This document shows positions 38,119-50,330 of a DNA stretch of 64,000 nucleotides, piece by piece. Every line of letters starts with the position of its first letter. The stretch's first letter is position 1. The notes beneath the pieces were generated by a model, which worked only from the letters and a program-made list of their open reading frames with translations, was not told the DNA's origin and did no database searches. A program made the translations under genes and the position numbers. Source of the stretch: Leptodactylus fallax (lineage: Eukaryota > Chordata > Amphibia > Anura > Leptodactylidae); contig CAMRHE010000169.1 in NCBI GenBank assembly GCA_947044405.1, forward strand, positions 1,736,501-1,800,500, read 5' to 3'.

Positions 38119-39945
38119 CACTTTGGATGTCACAGTTAACCACTGTGATGTCATAATGTCCCTTTTTTATGTGAAAATGCCCTTTGTGTTGTCAGAGTCT
38201 CAATTGTGTATTTTTTTTTTAATAAAATCCTGTTTTTTTCTAAGAGTAGTGCTTCCTGGTCCCTCTTTTTGCATATACTTTTTGGAGCCACAATACTCCA
38301 TTATGATGTCACAATTAAACAATGTGTTGGCACAATGCCCAATTTGGTGTCAACATGTCCAAAAATCTCCCAAAGTGCCCCAAAAATTAACCACTGTGAT
38401 GTTACAATGCCCCATTGTAATGAAACAGTGCCCCATTATGATATCAGTATTAACCATTGTGATGTAACAATGCCCCATTGTGTCTGTAATAGCAAGTGCT
38501 CCTAGTAAAATACCATCATAACAATTACACACAAAAAGTCTATAATATACATATATGAGTGACATCACCAGTTCCTCTCCAGCCACCTGCTGAGACCGCT
38601 GATTGGCAGCATGCAACAGATCACTGGGAATATAACAAATTAACATCAAGTGTTAATAATGTATATAATTTAATAAATATACACCATATTTTTTTTTTAT
38701 TTTAATTTTTAATTTTCTGGGATTGTCCCATTGTGATGTTACAATTCCCCATTGTGATTTTATAATTAGCCATTCTGATGTCACAATTCCTCATTATGAT
38801 GTCACAGTTTGCCATTGTGATTATTGTTCGGCGAATTGGCTCACAACGATCCAGAATCGACCCAAATATTACATATTGTTCGGTTTTCCGTCTCTTCAGA
38901 CCCCAGAGTATAATAGTAGTAGGCCCAAGGGAGGTGTAAAAAATAAAAAAATTATTTAAACTCTGTTGTGGCATCTTGACGTTGTGATACTTGGTATGCC
39001 CATGTCAGCACTGAGGCCCAGCCACAGGCCACAGCACTGACCTCAGGAGCGTGATGTCACAGAAGAGCGCCATACTGGAGTATCGCATTGCAGAGGTTCG
39101 CTCATTCTCAATTGTGATGTCACAGTAAAACTTTGTGATGTCAAAGTTTACCCTTGTGAAATAACAAAGGAAAAGGAGGAGCTTCCCTAGTGTATTGCTG
39201 CTTGATGCAATAAATAAAATGAAATAGAAAGACTCTCACCCAGCAGGTTATGCAACCTCAAGCATAAATCTGTCTCTAGCATATCAATGGTAACCTGCTG
39301 GTAGTGGGAAAACTACTGCTCCCGCCTCGCAGTGGGTCTGCACACTTGGGTCCTCAGAGCAAATGTTTAAAAAATGACCAAAGATAATAGGCTAAAATGG
39401 GGCATTGTTTGTCAAGCTGGATATGTTTATTAAATTACAATAACTGTGACTGTGATTACATTTAACTATTTGTGATCTCACAATATCCATTGTGATATCA
39501 CAATTAATCATATCACATCTCCATTGTGATGTCACAATTTAACATTGTGATATTACATTTTCCTATAATTAGAAGGAAGTAGGTTGATAGTTCAACAACC
39601 ATTGAGCAAAGGATGGTCTTATGACCATATCTAATCATTCAAATGTTAGTCCATACCGGGCATTAAAGTCGATCAAATGACCATACATGGTCAGTGACAC
39701 TTGGTGAAGGTTGATCTTTCAAAGATTGTCTATGGACCAGTGACTAACGATTATCTTCTTTTTGGATGATAATAGTCTTACATAAGACTGCTAAAAGAAT
39801 AGTTCACCTGATGTACTATTGTTTTGGTTAAAATTGATGTCACAATACCCCACTGTGATGTCACAACTGACTATTCTGATGTCATAAATAACCATTGTTA
39901 TGATAAAGTGCACTATTCTCATATCACAAAGCCCCATTGTTTAGG
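38119..39945. repeat. Degenerate tandem array, unit CCCCATTGTGATGTCACAAT-like
   Basis: About 35 diverged units of roughly 20 bases, grouped at 38119-38210, 38289-38487, 38722-38825, 39103-39165, 39467-39560 and 39832-39945. The core ATTGTGATGTCACAAT is a palindrome apart from its two central bases. Good examples are at 38725, 38775, 39110, 39497, 39524 and 39857. TGATGTCA resembles a CRE/ATF-type site. Non-repeat DNA separates the groups, one part being a MITE-like insertion at 38826-39112. Open frames here merely read the repeat. Confidence 0.8.
38826..39112. mobile_element. MITE-like insertion within the tandem array
   Basis: AGACCCCAGAGTATAATA at about 38899 is shared with the hAT-like MITE at 55974-56522, and GAGGTTCGCTCATTCTCA at the right resembles that family's terminus. 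The left end is not clear. Confidence 0.4.
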
Positions 39946-40639
39946 TTGAAATTGCCAGTTTTGCCCAACTTTAGACTAAAGTCTAAGACCACATTTAGGT
40001 TTCTACACTTCACAGTATAGTCTATCTTAAGAACATTTGTTTTCTGTGCATACTGAGCAGCAGGATAAGATTTCAGCTCTGAAGCCTGCAGAAGGGTGAA
40101 TGCAGCTCTGAACTACAGATTGAAATACAGACTGGAACTCAGGATCAATACCAAATAAAAGTCTGCCAGCATTTACACAGTTACTTAATTTTTTTCATGT
40201 ACATTTTTTCTATAGGTAACAAGTAAAATGGTGTTCAAAAGTGACAAATGACAATTTTAAGGTAAAAAAACAAACTTTTTTTCACCATCCACCTTATCCC
40301 ATGTATTTTCTGCCAATAACCAACAGCTGGGCATCTAATCTAGTCATTCAAAATCTAACAACTAGTGATTGACAGTATATACCTTACATTATTTTTATTA
40401 ATGGTATAATATCTATATGTTATAACATACTAGCCTCTTATACTTTGGGTCATGCTAGTATATTAAAGTTCATTAAGATAAAATGCATTTTATTTAATAC
40501 AGTGGTAAAAATTAAAAAAAAAAATCTTCTGTCTATCTCAGTTGTACATCTGATGTCTTGGTAATAAATTCTGACAGTTCTAATTTTGCAAGCTCATCTT
40601 AAAGAGACAGATACATTAACATACAGAATACTCATGTTG
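39946..40639. other. AT-rich unique DNA
   Basis: No feature recognised. Confidence 0.4.
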
Positions 40640-41350
40640 GCCTTATGCCAGTTAAATAAAGCAATTTAGTTTTCGGTTAATTTTCCCGGAGCCCGCGTGT
40701 CTTGTTGAAACAAATCGTTAGCTAGATTAATTTTAAAGTTGGGCATTTATAAGTCTCAAATTAAGCTGTCAGCATGTGTAATGATACAGTGGAAGATGTG
40801 TTACAACACACAAAAAAGATGATTCTGTCTATTTCTGCAGCCTTGAAGTCTTAGAGAGAGTGAGGCCCAGGAACGACATTTTCTAGTAATTCTTTTCTAT
40901 TTATGTCAGATTTCCAGGATGCTATTAGACACATATGTGTCATTCTCACCATCATCCAACATATTATTGCTGTTTCAAACTGTTACAAGAGCTGTTGACA
41001 CAGAATATTGTCTGTCGACAGGCCCAATTAGTTGGCGTGTCTGACTCGTGACAGCACAGTCTGCTTTTGTTTATGAAGATGGTGTGAGCCGTATCTCACT
41101 CTCACAACCTTCAGCAGCAGACAGATGGATAGAGCTGTGTAATCATCAACGGAAGCCTGTGATATTCTGTCCTCACGTATCATCATGTGGAGAAGCTCCA
41201 ACTGCCTTTTGTCTGCTTGCTGAAATGGTGGCAATATTCCTCCATCTGTCAAATGATGAGCATGAAAATATATTACAAAAACAAATACAGTATGGGTGCC
41301 ATATCTTACAGCACATCACCAAAAGAGTGAAACAGTGGCATTGCTTTATC
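40640..41350. other. Candidate conserved non-coding stretch
   Basis: The stretch lacks known repeat text, is less AT-biased than its surroundings, and is dense in motif-like words: CCGGAGCCCGCGTG, TTGTTGAAACAAA, GATTAATTTTAA, CTGTCAATCAT-like and AAATTAAGC. An open frame at 41048-41407 has no domain. This is an inference from texture only. Confidence 0.3.
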
Positions 41351-41566
41351 AGATTCTGTACCTATGAAATATCAGTTTCTCTAGAAGGTGACAGTAGTAG
41401 ATACTAAAGAGGAAATCTCTCACTGAACAATTTCCAACATCTAAAGTCATCGTCATTGGTAAAGTTAGCTGGAAGTAGTCCAAACTTATTCTTGTATCCT
41501 TTAGGAGACTCCAACTCCCATTGCCATCACTCCAGTTGAAGTCTATTAACTGTCTGTATGTGGTGA

Positions 41567-41696
41567 CACTAGGTTCACACCAGTGTTGGAGTTTCCATTC
41601 TTCGGGTCTGCTTGGGGACTTTTCTCTCCGCATTTTTTAAGCAGAATGGGGGACGGAATCCCCAAACGTAGATTGAACGCAGATATGAATCTATCC
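41567..41696. mobile_element. Short fold-back MITE (family Y), TGA duplication
   Basis: Starts CACTAGGTTCACACCAGTG and ends GATATGAATCTATCC, with TGA at 41564-41566 and 41697-41699. The interior has GGGTCTGCTTGGGG. It is shorter than its relatives, probably by internal deletion. Confidence 0.65.
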
Positions 41697-41807
41697 TGAG
41701 ATATATTAGATATATTAATTTCCACAGCATTGCAATTGCTGATAACTGTGGTAAATGGTTAACTAAAAATATAATATAAACTAGATCAGGGACAACTTTT
41801 ATGGTCT

Positions 41808-42725
41808 GATAATAATAATAATAATAATAAATTTTATTCATATAGCGCCAACATATTCCGCAGCACTGTACAATTTGTACTGTTCAAGTACTGACAAAAA
41901 AGATACATTACAAAGAAATATTCAATTCACACACTGGGACTGAGGGCCCTGCTCGCAAGAGCTTACAATCTATGAGGTAGAGGGGGTGACACAAGAGGTA
42001 GCAGGGGCAGCATCGGAGGTAGCATTGCTCGTACAATGGTCAGAAAATTTTGTAATAGAGGTTACTGTCATTACATATATATAAAGCTGTATGAGCTGTC
42101 ACCAGTCGTGTCCTTTAAGGTGCATATGGTGCCTGGACATATAAAGTTAGTCTGATACGGCATCATATCCTGTGAGGCAATGCGGGAGCGTGAACAGAGG
42201 AGGGTACATTTAGGGATTCTAACTACGGAAGGGTTTACATTTGGAGTTGTGATAGGCCTGTCTGAAAAGATGTGTCTTTAGTTTACGCTTGAAGCTGTGG
42301 AAATTGGGGGTTAATCTAATAGTCCGGGATAGAGCATTCCAGAGAAGTGGTGCAACTCGGGAGAAGTCTTGTATACGAGCATGGGAGGTTCTGCTAATAG
42401 AGGATGCTAGTCTTAGGTTATTGAGTGAACGGAGAGTACGGGTTGGGCGATAGACAGAGATGAGGGAGGAAATGTAGGGAGGTGCAGCATTATGGAGAGC
42501 CTTGTGAATGAGGGTGATAAGTTTATATTGTATTCTGCATTGAATAGGCAGCCAATGTAGTGACCGGCACAGACTGGAGGCATCGCTGTAGTATCTAGAC
42601 TGATAGATGAGCCTGGCCGCCACACTCAGAATAGATTGTAGAGGGGAGAGTTTAGTAAGGGGAAGACCGATTAGTAAGGAGTTACAGTAGTCAAGGCGAG
42701 AGTGAATCAGGGCAACAATACCACA
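41808..42725 (-). mobile_element. 5'-truncated LINE (family A)
   Basis: The minus strand runs from the C-terminal coding part into a 3' end (complement of ATAGCGCCAACATATTCC) and an AAT-repeat tail at about 41809-41830. It is more intact than the related copy at 5304-6670. Confidence 0.8.
42219..42623 (-). pseudogene. LINE C-terminal coding fragment
   Basis: One open stretch of 134 residues: ARLIYQSRYYSDASSLCRSL, HWLPIQCRIQYKLITLIHKA, PPYISSLISVYRPTRTLRS, then LLWNALSRTIRL and FKRKLKTHLF. This is the C-terminal region of an L2/CR1-type LINE protein. The RT catalytic domain is absent through 5' truncation. Confidence 0.8.
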
Positions 42726-44139
42726 TTGCTAGATGGTGCCACTCCCAAGGGCCCCAATAAAATTTAACGGGGCACTCCCATCAGATATATTGATAGTATA
42801 TATAATAAATATCTAATGATATTTCTAGAACGAACACGTATTCAGAGAATGGGGCCTCCTGCTACTTTATTTGTCACTCCAGAGAAAAGGAAATGAGATA
42901 AGCATGAATAAGCGGGGCTTTCTCCATTGTAGTTTATTAGTGTATGAGAGTTACGAAAGCAGCCAAGTGTTTGTGTGGGGGTCACACAGAATAGCATTGT
43001 AGGCTTCATGAGGCTCATGGGCTGCAGATTGCACACCTCTGTATACATACTTAAATTGTTTTTTTCATGAATAACATTTACAAAATATCCATGGAATATG
43101 TCACAAATAAATGTGGGTCCCACCTCTGGGACCCACACCTATCTCTAAAATGAACCCTCCAGCCTCCATGCCCTGGCTTTTGTCTGACTGTGACCTTGCT
43201 GAGGAGACTGTCCTCAATGGTTGGGCTTATGAAAACATCATAGCTATCTGATACAAGGACATATGTGCATTATGTGAATAATAAGACATCGCAAACAAAT
43301 AATCCAACCTGCTTATATGAACTGATTTTTTTCCTGACAATGAGGGATATTTATTATCACATCTACACCAGTTTTTTTGCTTAGATGGGTGATAATGCGG
43401 TGTACATTTTTCACAAGACCCTTTCTTGTGCCTAATGTGCATCATATCTAGCGTTCAGCACCTTGCTCACCGCTTTCTGATGAAGTGGCTGTAGTGATAC
43501 AGGCTAAGGTAAGGCTGGCAGGCTAAGCCTTGGCCCAACATATTTATTATAACTCATCTCAGTTTTCTGGTAGGAGTTATACAGGCAATCTACACCAGCT
43601 CCTGAATTGCATAGATTTCCATTCTGTAACACGGCCATACAGAACACCAGTTTTAATAAATTTACCCCAATATACCTAGAAAATACAGGAAATAAATGGT
43701 TATTGGTACTGTATTTATAGTCATGACAAGTTTAGTCTATGTAGAAGTATATAAAGTTTATTAAAAAGCAAAGGCGAGAGCCATAGAAAAGCCGTAGTCA
43801 ATATGCTTTGAAATAGTAAAACCTAAACTTAGGGCAGTACCAGCAGTCTGACTATTTATAGTCTATAAATGGGCAGATGATGTGCCGAGTGGTTCTGTTA
43901 CTTCAGTAGCTGACTCCTGAGTGATGGTGGATAGTGACCTGGAGATTTCTATGCTGGAAGATAAGAAATGTGTTACATCCTGTAATAAGGGGCTATGCAG
44001 TCTCATGCTGACTTTTATTGCTACATATAAAGAGCTTCCTGAACTGTCACAGTGTAATGCTTCTGACAATTCCTTGTCAGTGCAAGGTGTGAAAAAAATC
44101 TGCCCCTGAAATTCTCCTCTGGTTTGCATTGCAGGGTAA
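42726..44139. other. Mostly unique DNA
   Basis: 43540-43670 contains a weak relative of the 30172 repeat. No exon supported. Confidence 0.4.
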
Positions 44140-44530
44140 CATGCATCTTGACTCTAATCTATTAATTGAATAATTGAATAAACTTGTTTCCCTAACAGTG
44201 AGAACATATTGTTTGCACACAGTGTCATCCAAAGCCCTCCAGCTATCAAAAGATTGCCAGATATGTTTATTAAACCCCCTGTGCTTGGAATGAACACAGA
44301 AAACTGTCATCCAGAGCAAGGAAAAGAGCCTATCGCAGCTGGAGATCTCGCTGTTATGAATAAGGAAGAGTTTGTGGTACAGTTTTGAGACATAAAAAGA
44401 AAGGCTTCCCTATTGTGCAAATGTGTTGTAACCCTCAGGCAAGAGAAATATTGAATTGTTACTGCTAGCACAATATAATTATTCATTTAACTCTAAAATA
44501 ATATTTCATCTCTCTAATCTGGAGACACAG
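44140..44530. other. Candidate conserved non-coding stretch
   Basis: Non-repetitive, with word-like motifs AGAGCCTATCGCAGCTGG, TCTCGCTGTTATGAATAAG and ATAATTATTCATTTAAC. The texture is like vertebrate enhancers around developmental genes, but this cannot be proved from one sequence. Confidence 0.3.
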
Positions 44531-45744
44531 ACAATGCACCTTTCTTAACACTGATATCTTTCTCATTCCTCCTTTTGTTTTCTAACAAGAAGCCAAGAGA
44601 AAGGAACCACTGATATGGTGACCTGTAATTCAATTAGTAGATAGTAAGTAATTCCTCAATTACTTAACATAGTGTCATAAATTGGTAGGTGTAAACATAG
44701 TAAGGTCACATAAGGACTGCAATTCCATAGAAAACCAGATTGAGTTGAGGCAAGCAAATTTTTAGGAGGGTCGTGGGACATGTACAAAAGAAGAATATGA
44801 TGTAAAAAAGGAGAAAAAAACATCTAATCTAGAAGGTTGAAAGTCTTCTCATCCCATCACTTTTTAACAAGTAAATAAGTAAAATATTAAATGATCCTCA
44901 TCGTTTGTCTCTGTGTCAGATAATATTAAACCACCCCACTTTTACAAAATTCACAACTCATATTTTACACCTGTTATCAAAATGAGCACATGCCTTAGAA
45001 GATATATGCTGGCAATGTACAGTGGTACAGGGATTCAGGAGCGATTATATAGAGTTAGATACTGATGCCTTACATTAGCCATCAGTATCTGAAAACACTT
45101 CAGATTGGCTTACCTAGCCTTACGTTGGTGTAATTGGCCAAACTAATTCGTAAAGCAGGCCATACCCTTCAGATAACAGTCAGTTGAATGCTCCTTCAGC
45201 TCAAAACTATTTTTTCCCACCCCTTTCATTAAGAAGCATGCATGTGTCCTCACTGGGGAGGGGGCGTAAGCCACTGACAGACACATCTGGTGGCAACTTA
45301 TTTCCAGTGGGAACAAAATGATCAGGCATATTGAAATCCAACACGCCCGACTGTTCTATCTCCTGAAACTTACCAGTGTAGGAGATTCAGGACACGTTCA
45401 TATAGAAAAGATTGTTGACCGTTCCAGCAACTTCAGTCACCAATAATCTAATGTGTATGGTCACCTTAAAGAGGATTTCCCATATCAGACATTTTTGACA
45501 TATTTACAGGATATTCTATAGATTCCTTATAGGTGGACATCACACTTCTGGACAATAAATTATTTAAAAAAACGGGGTCAGAGACTGGAAGGTGTGAACT
45601 GACTATGCATCTCTCTACATTTATGTCTATGGAAGTTCTAAAAACATCATACTTGGCTCTTTTGAAAACTTTCATAGATGAAAATGAATTGAAAACTTTA
45701 AATGTTACAGATACAACTAATGGTCAGGAAGAAAATTTAGTAAA
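44531..45744. other. Mostly unique DNA
   Basis: 45150-45470 reads like an old interspersed repeat (CTAATGTGTATGGTCACC); related wording occurs at 39590-39790. No gene recognised. Confidence 0.4.
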
Positions 45745-45749
45745 AAAAA

Positions 45750-46245
45750 ATAAACATAAGAACAAGGGGGCACAATCTGAAATTAGTGCAGGCATGGATA
45801 TACCATTGGTGCAACCTGTGCAGCTACAAGGGGGCCACGAAGAATAGGGGGTCCTCTGTCAACCCAAAGCAGTTTCCTACTGTTGATTAGATTGCATATG
45901 AATGTCTGAGGTATTGAATTGAATTACTAATATATTATTAGAGAGAGAGTGTTGCTCTATAACATGAAATAACCGGGAGCCAATATGGTATTCCTTCACA
46001 GGTTGCTCTGTATTGTCTGTATCTGTTACTGACTTGGGGGGAAAATCAGAAGCAATGTCAACAAATATCATTTCACTGAAAGAGTAGATGAGGCTTGGAA
46101 CAAACTTCTAACAGATGTGCTTGGGAAGTTTGTAGTGAATATAAGCATACCTGGGATAAACACATATCTATCCTAAGATAAAATGGTAACAATATAAGAA
46201 CAGACTAGATAAACTGGGGGTCTTTTTCTGCTGTCAATCTTCTAT
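45750..46245 (+). mobile_element. CR1-like LINE fragment (family B)
   Basis: The plus strand translates to TRGHNLKL near 45765 and FTERVDEAWNKLLTDVLGK near 46070, motifs of the C-terminal part of CR1-like LINEs. The 3' text AGAACAGACTAGATAAACTG and TGTCAATCTTCTATGTTCC follows. This copy shows the arrangement before the insertions seen at 4992-6750. The region between the two motifs is diverged. Confidence 0.65.
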
Positions 46246-47060
46246 GTTCCTGTGAATGTGCTGTAGTTGCTGTCAAAGAATACTGGAAATGGAGCTCAGA
46301 TTTGTGTGAATATGTCATTGCTTTGGAACACTTTTCACATACTGCACTATAGAAATCTGCACACTAATGAATAAAGGTTGATTGTCATTTTTATGAACAC
46401 TCAACACATATATTGTAGTGAAAAATCAATTTTATTGCAGTAAAACAAGTGACTGAATAGTTGTATACATCCTATATGTGAAACCTCTATGCCACATACA
46501 ACTTCCTCACTAAGTGTGATCAATACATTATTGACAACCAAGAATATTATAGTGGATGATCTTCTCCTTCAATTGTCAGTTTAACATCACAGCTGTAAGA
46601 AGAGTCAGTCCCGGCAAGGTCCATAGTGTCTCACAATCTAATTTATGTATCTGAAGCTGTTGCGGACACATAGGATTAGATGCATAAAATGTCATCTAAC
46701 TTATTAGTAGCAGTGTCTCTAAAGATTGCAATATGTTACCCCAGTTGGATACAATCTAAGAACACTGCATGTGTGACCAACTTGTTTGCCTATTTTGATT
46801 TGTTGACATGTCATAAAGTTGGGTTCACAGAGGGTCAGTATTGTGTGGTTCTTACCTGCTACCAAAAAAAGAGGAAAACCACAGGTGAGTTTAGTGTTTA
46901 GAGTGTAGTGTAAAGTGCAAGAATTTTATCCTAGAACGGGTTACTATAAAAATATGTGGGGAGATTTATCAAATGAAAGCTCCTCTGTGATTGGTTGCCT
47001 TGGACAACTAGACTTAAATATGCACTGTTGTGTATGGTTCATCAGAATGGTTCATTGATC
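46246..47060. other. Mostly unique DNA
   Basis: No feature recognised. Confidence 0.4.
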
Positions 47061-47061
47061 T

Positions 47062-47455
47062 ATGCTGACCATTATTATTGCTGATCAACATGGTGCAACA
47101 GAAATTTGGATTCATCAATCTGTCCTCTCTTGCCCAAGTTTCTTGCCTATCTGCTTTCCTTAGAAAGCAATGGCAGTCAAACTGGCCATGTTGTTATCAT
47201 CTATCCTTGCTAAGGAATGATTAGTTATGCATTTGGACATGTCAGTTGGCGCACCAGTGTTGTATTCAGCTGCAATTTGACCTCTTTTGTCAATTGGAAG
47301 ACTCCCTTTTACTGAATGTTTCTTCCTCGAACACACCATAATGTCAACGCTGTTGCATGAGAAGACCCCATAAGGCTGACATTTTTTGAAATACTGGCCC
47401 CATCAAGTCTAGCACCCATGAGCATGCTTCATTCCAATGTGGATTCACACCCAAA
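47062..47455 (-). mobile_element. Very decayed Tc1/mariner remnant (tentative)
   Basis: AAATTTGGATTCATCAATCTG, GTCAAACTGGCCATG, CTGAATGTTTCTTC, TTTGAAATACTGGCCCC and GTCTAGCACCCATGAGCATG follow the order seen in a widespread Tc1-type transposase read on the minus strand. No ends were found. Confidence 0.4.
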
Positions 47456-48735
47456 CTGATCCATGGAAAACTTGCTCACTTTTATTGACTTTATGCCGAA
47501 CTCTGGGGTGACATATCTATTTTCCATTTGGTAAAATTGATTTGACTACACACAACTGCTCAGTCATTAACATTGTTTCCCTGAGGCTTAAAACCTACCA
47601 AGGACAAAATCTAGGTGAAGTTTGTTTGTTCTTGTGTTTAGTTGGGTTTCCTTTGAGTACTGCACATTGTTCTCACACATCAAAAACAAGTGCTAGATTG
47701 ATTTGCCTAATATAAAATTGTTCCCAGTGTGCGGGTGTCTTATGTGTCTGATAGCAAAAACAGTTTGTGAACCGCATTGGGCTCTGTATAGCAACAAGAA
47801 ACAAATACATAGCATCTATGTACAGCATCATGGTATTTGAGATCCAGCAATAAGTCAATAACAATATCTAGATATCAATAGATGCAATAAATGTCGGATT
47901 GCTTTAGGCGCCTTTTTAAATCTAATAAGAAATAATGTTATAAATATTCAGTTGTAAATTCCTAAAAGTCTATGGATAATCCTGAACCAATTTTTTAAAT
48001 TAAAATCCATGTATTTTTAATAAAGAAGCATTGGTTTTCTGTTTTTTTATTAAATATTTTGATCTGTATGGCCTCTGCTTAGTTCTGATGGCTTGGTCTT
48101 CAGAGGTTCTTTTGGTCTTCGATAGGCTACTGAGCTGAGTGATGCTTAGGTCAACCCTGATTTCATCATAATGCAGTTTAGATGATCACTTAGGGGAACT
48201 CAGGACTGAGGATTGAACCATCAGAGACTACATTTGGTGGGTTTTACAGTGTATTGTAATGCATGCAAACTGCAGAAGCCAAATGGTGGCAATTTTTCAA
48301 TAAAAAAATGACAAAAATGCTTTTTAGCCCAAAATACATCTAAGCAAATAAAATAAATGCAGAGGCGTTCATAGCATTTAAGAGACATAACTATAGACAA
48401 AGAATTGGAGCTCAGATTAACATTGCAAAAGTGATTTACAAGGCAAATGAAGGAAACAGAAATATGTTATAATATACTGTTGATATTCCTTAGTTCTAAA
48501 AACATGATAAAAATCAATCAATACACAGTATTCCTATTGATCAATAAGCCGTATGATCATTGGGTAGACCTACATTATATAGAGTGTGTATGTCAACTCA
48601 TAAAGTAACAGTAAGTTTCGAGTAAGATTTATTTGATAGGATTTTTTTTAGTTTGGGTAAAAACAAACACTTCGCAATATAAGACTAATGAATAAAAATA
48701 CATTGCATAACCAACAAGTAAATATGTTCTTAATT
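47456..48735. other. Mostly unique DNA
   Basis: No gene or clear repeat recognised. Confidence 0.4.
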
Positions 48736-48737
48736 TT

Positions 48738-48800
48738 ATAATGTAAAGCACCATGGAATTAATGGTGCTATATAAATAAACAATAATAATAATAATAACA
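48738..48800 (+). mobile_element. LINE 3' tail (family A)
   Basis: TGTAAAGCACCATGGAATTAATGG-type text, then GTGCTATATAAATAAAC and an AAT repeat: the last 60 or so bases of the same tail as 19541-19676. Confidence 0.65.
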
Positions 48801-49017
48801 TTTGATAGTCATTTTGTCAAGATATATAAAATGGCAATACAGCTGTAAGTATTGAGTGAATGCTGCTGTATATGATATACTCACCCTTTAGTCATATAGA
48901 CAGCTACAAGCAATTCACAAACAAGCAGTTTCACTTAATGTTGCATGTATGAAATATTTGTACAAATCTCTTATAGTTCCGGGTTATAGTCAAATGGGAT
49001 CATTACCCCACCACCAC

Positions 49018-49397
49018 CATACACACACACACACACACACACACTTACCCCCCACCACCACACACACACACTTACCCCCCACCACACACAAACACACACA
49101 CACACTTACCCCCCCACCACACACACACACACTTATCCCCACCACACACACACACACTTACCCCCCCACCACACACACACACACACTTACCCCCCCCACC
49201 ACACACACACACACACACACACACACTTACCCCCCACCACACACACACACACACACACACACTTACCCCCTCCACCACACACACACACACACTTACCCCC
49301 CCCACCACACACACACACACACACACTTACCCCCCCCACCACACACACACACACACACACTTACCCCCTCACCACACACACACACATACACACACAA
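49018..49397 (+). repeat. Compound CA / TTACCCCC minisatellite
   Basis: About eleven units of 25-40 bases, each a run of CA followed by CTTACCCCC and ACCA. The opposite strand has repeated runs of five or more G. Frames through it (THTHTHLPP) are artefacts. TTACCCCC is not the vertebrate telomere repeat. Confidence 0.95.
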
Positions 49398-50125
49398 ACC
49401 CAAAAAACTTTATTTTATAAGAAATGTTTATTTTAATTCATTAAAGGAAAGATCAGCTACTTTCTTCTTACATCTGCCATCAGGGTTATTTTGGCGACTC
49501 TTATACACACTAGATGGTTAGCTGAACCCATCAAAATCAGCAGATACAACTGACATTTATCAATCTAATGCATATAGCCACATTTATCCCACTAGTTTGG
49601 ATACATTTTTTTTTCTCTAGCACTTACAAAGCATTTTAAAAACTTCTCTATGCCAGCTGTCAAGCAATATGTTTTATACACTTTATCTAGTACATTCACT
49701 TTTCCTTACAAGACTGAGAAAAACATACATATTAAGCAAGACATTATAATAATAATAATAATAATCTATGTTGTCTAACAACTAAGTACTGTGTTGTCTA
49801 TGTTCATCTTAAAGGTGAATCCCCCCCCCCCCAATGCCCACCCTGCCTTGCCAAATGCAGGCTGTCAGTGATGGTAGGGTTTACAGAAACAGCTGAGCTC
49901 ACTGAGCTATGTTGTTTCCATAATTCCCATAGAAGTGATCATACTGAGGTCATATGATAGGTGTATTCTGAACATATTCTCAAAGATCTTTACAGATTTC
50001 ATTGACTTCTAATGGATCTGTTAGGCTTCTGCCATTGGGTTCAGCAATGAAGTAATGAAAACATGACTAATAGGAACTAAGGGAAGTTTGAGCAGAACCT
50101 TAGGGATTCTTACATTTTCATAAGA
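49398..50125. other. Unique DNA
   Basis: Includes an AAT repeat at 49746-49765 and a C run near 49822. No gene recognised. Confidence 0.4.
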
Positions 50126-50127
50126 CA

Positions 50128-50330
50128 TAGTTAGATAGTATGGTTGAAAAAATTTGTCTGTCCATCAAGTTCAACCAAGGGATGCCTGAAGGGACGAGTG
50201 AAAGAAATAAGTATTCTATACATTTTCATAAGCATCAAAGTTATTTTGTTGTAAAAAGGCATCTAAGCCGATTTTGAAGCTGCCAGCTGTTACTTCTGTG
50301 ACCAGGAACATTATATTAGTGCATGCCTGA
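50128..50330. repeat. Interspersed repeat fragment
   Basis: GTTGAAAAAATTTGTCTGTC and CATCAAGTTCAACCAAGGG are phrases typical of a common amphibian repeat, perhaps the non-coding part of a LINE. The family is uncertain. Confidence 0.4.

Noticed and set aside
38123..38649. Several frames of about 100 residues on both strands
   Set aside because: They read the TGATGTCA tandem array, which happens to lack stops in several frames.
38119..39945. CRISPR-like array
   Set aside because: Units are short, degenerate and irregularly spaced, and the sequence context is a vertebrate genome.
45533..45847. 104-residue plus-strand frame
   Set aside because: It overlaps the start of a CR1-like LINE fragment in another frame and has no domain.
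49018..49397. Interstitial telomere repeat
   Set aside because: The unit is TTACCCCC, not TTAGGG or its complement.
48949..49521. 190-residue open frame rich in Thr-His
   Set aside because: It only reads through the CA/TTACCCCC minisatellite; composition is pure repeat.
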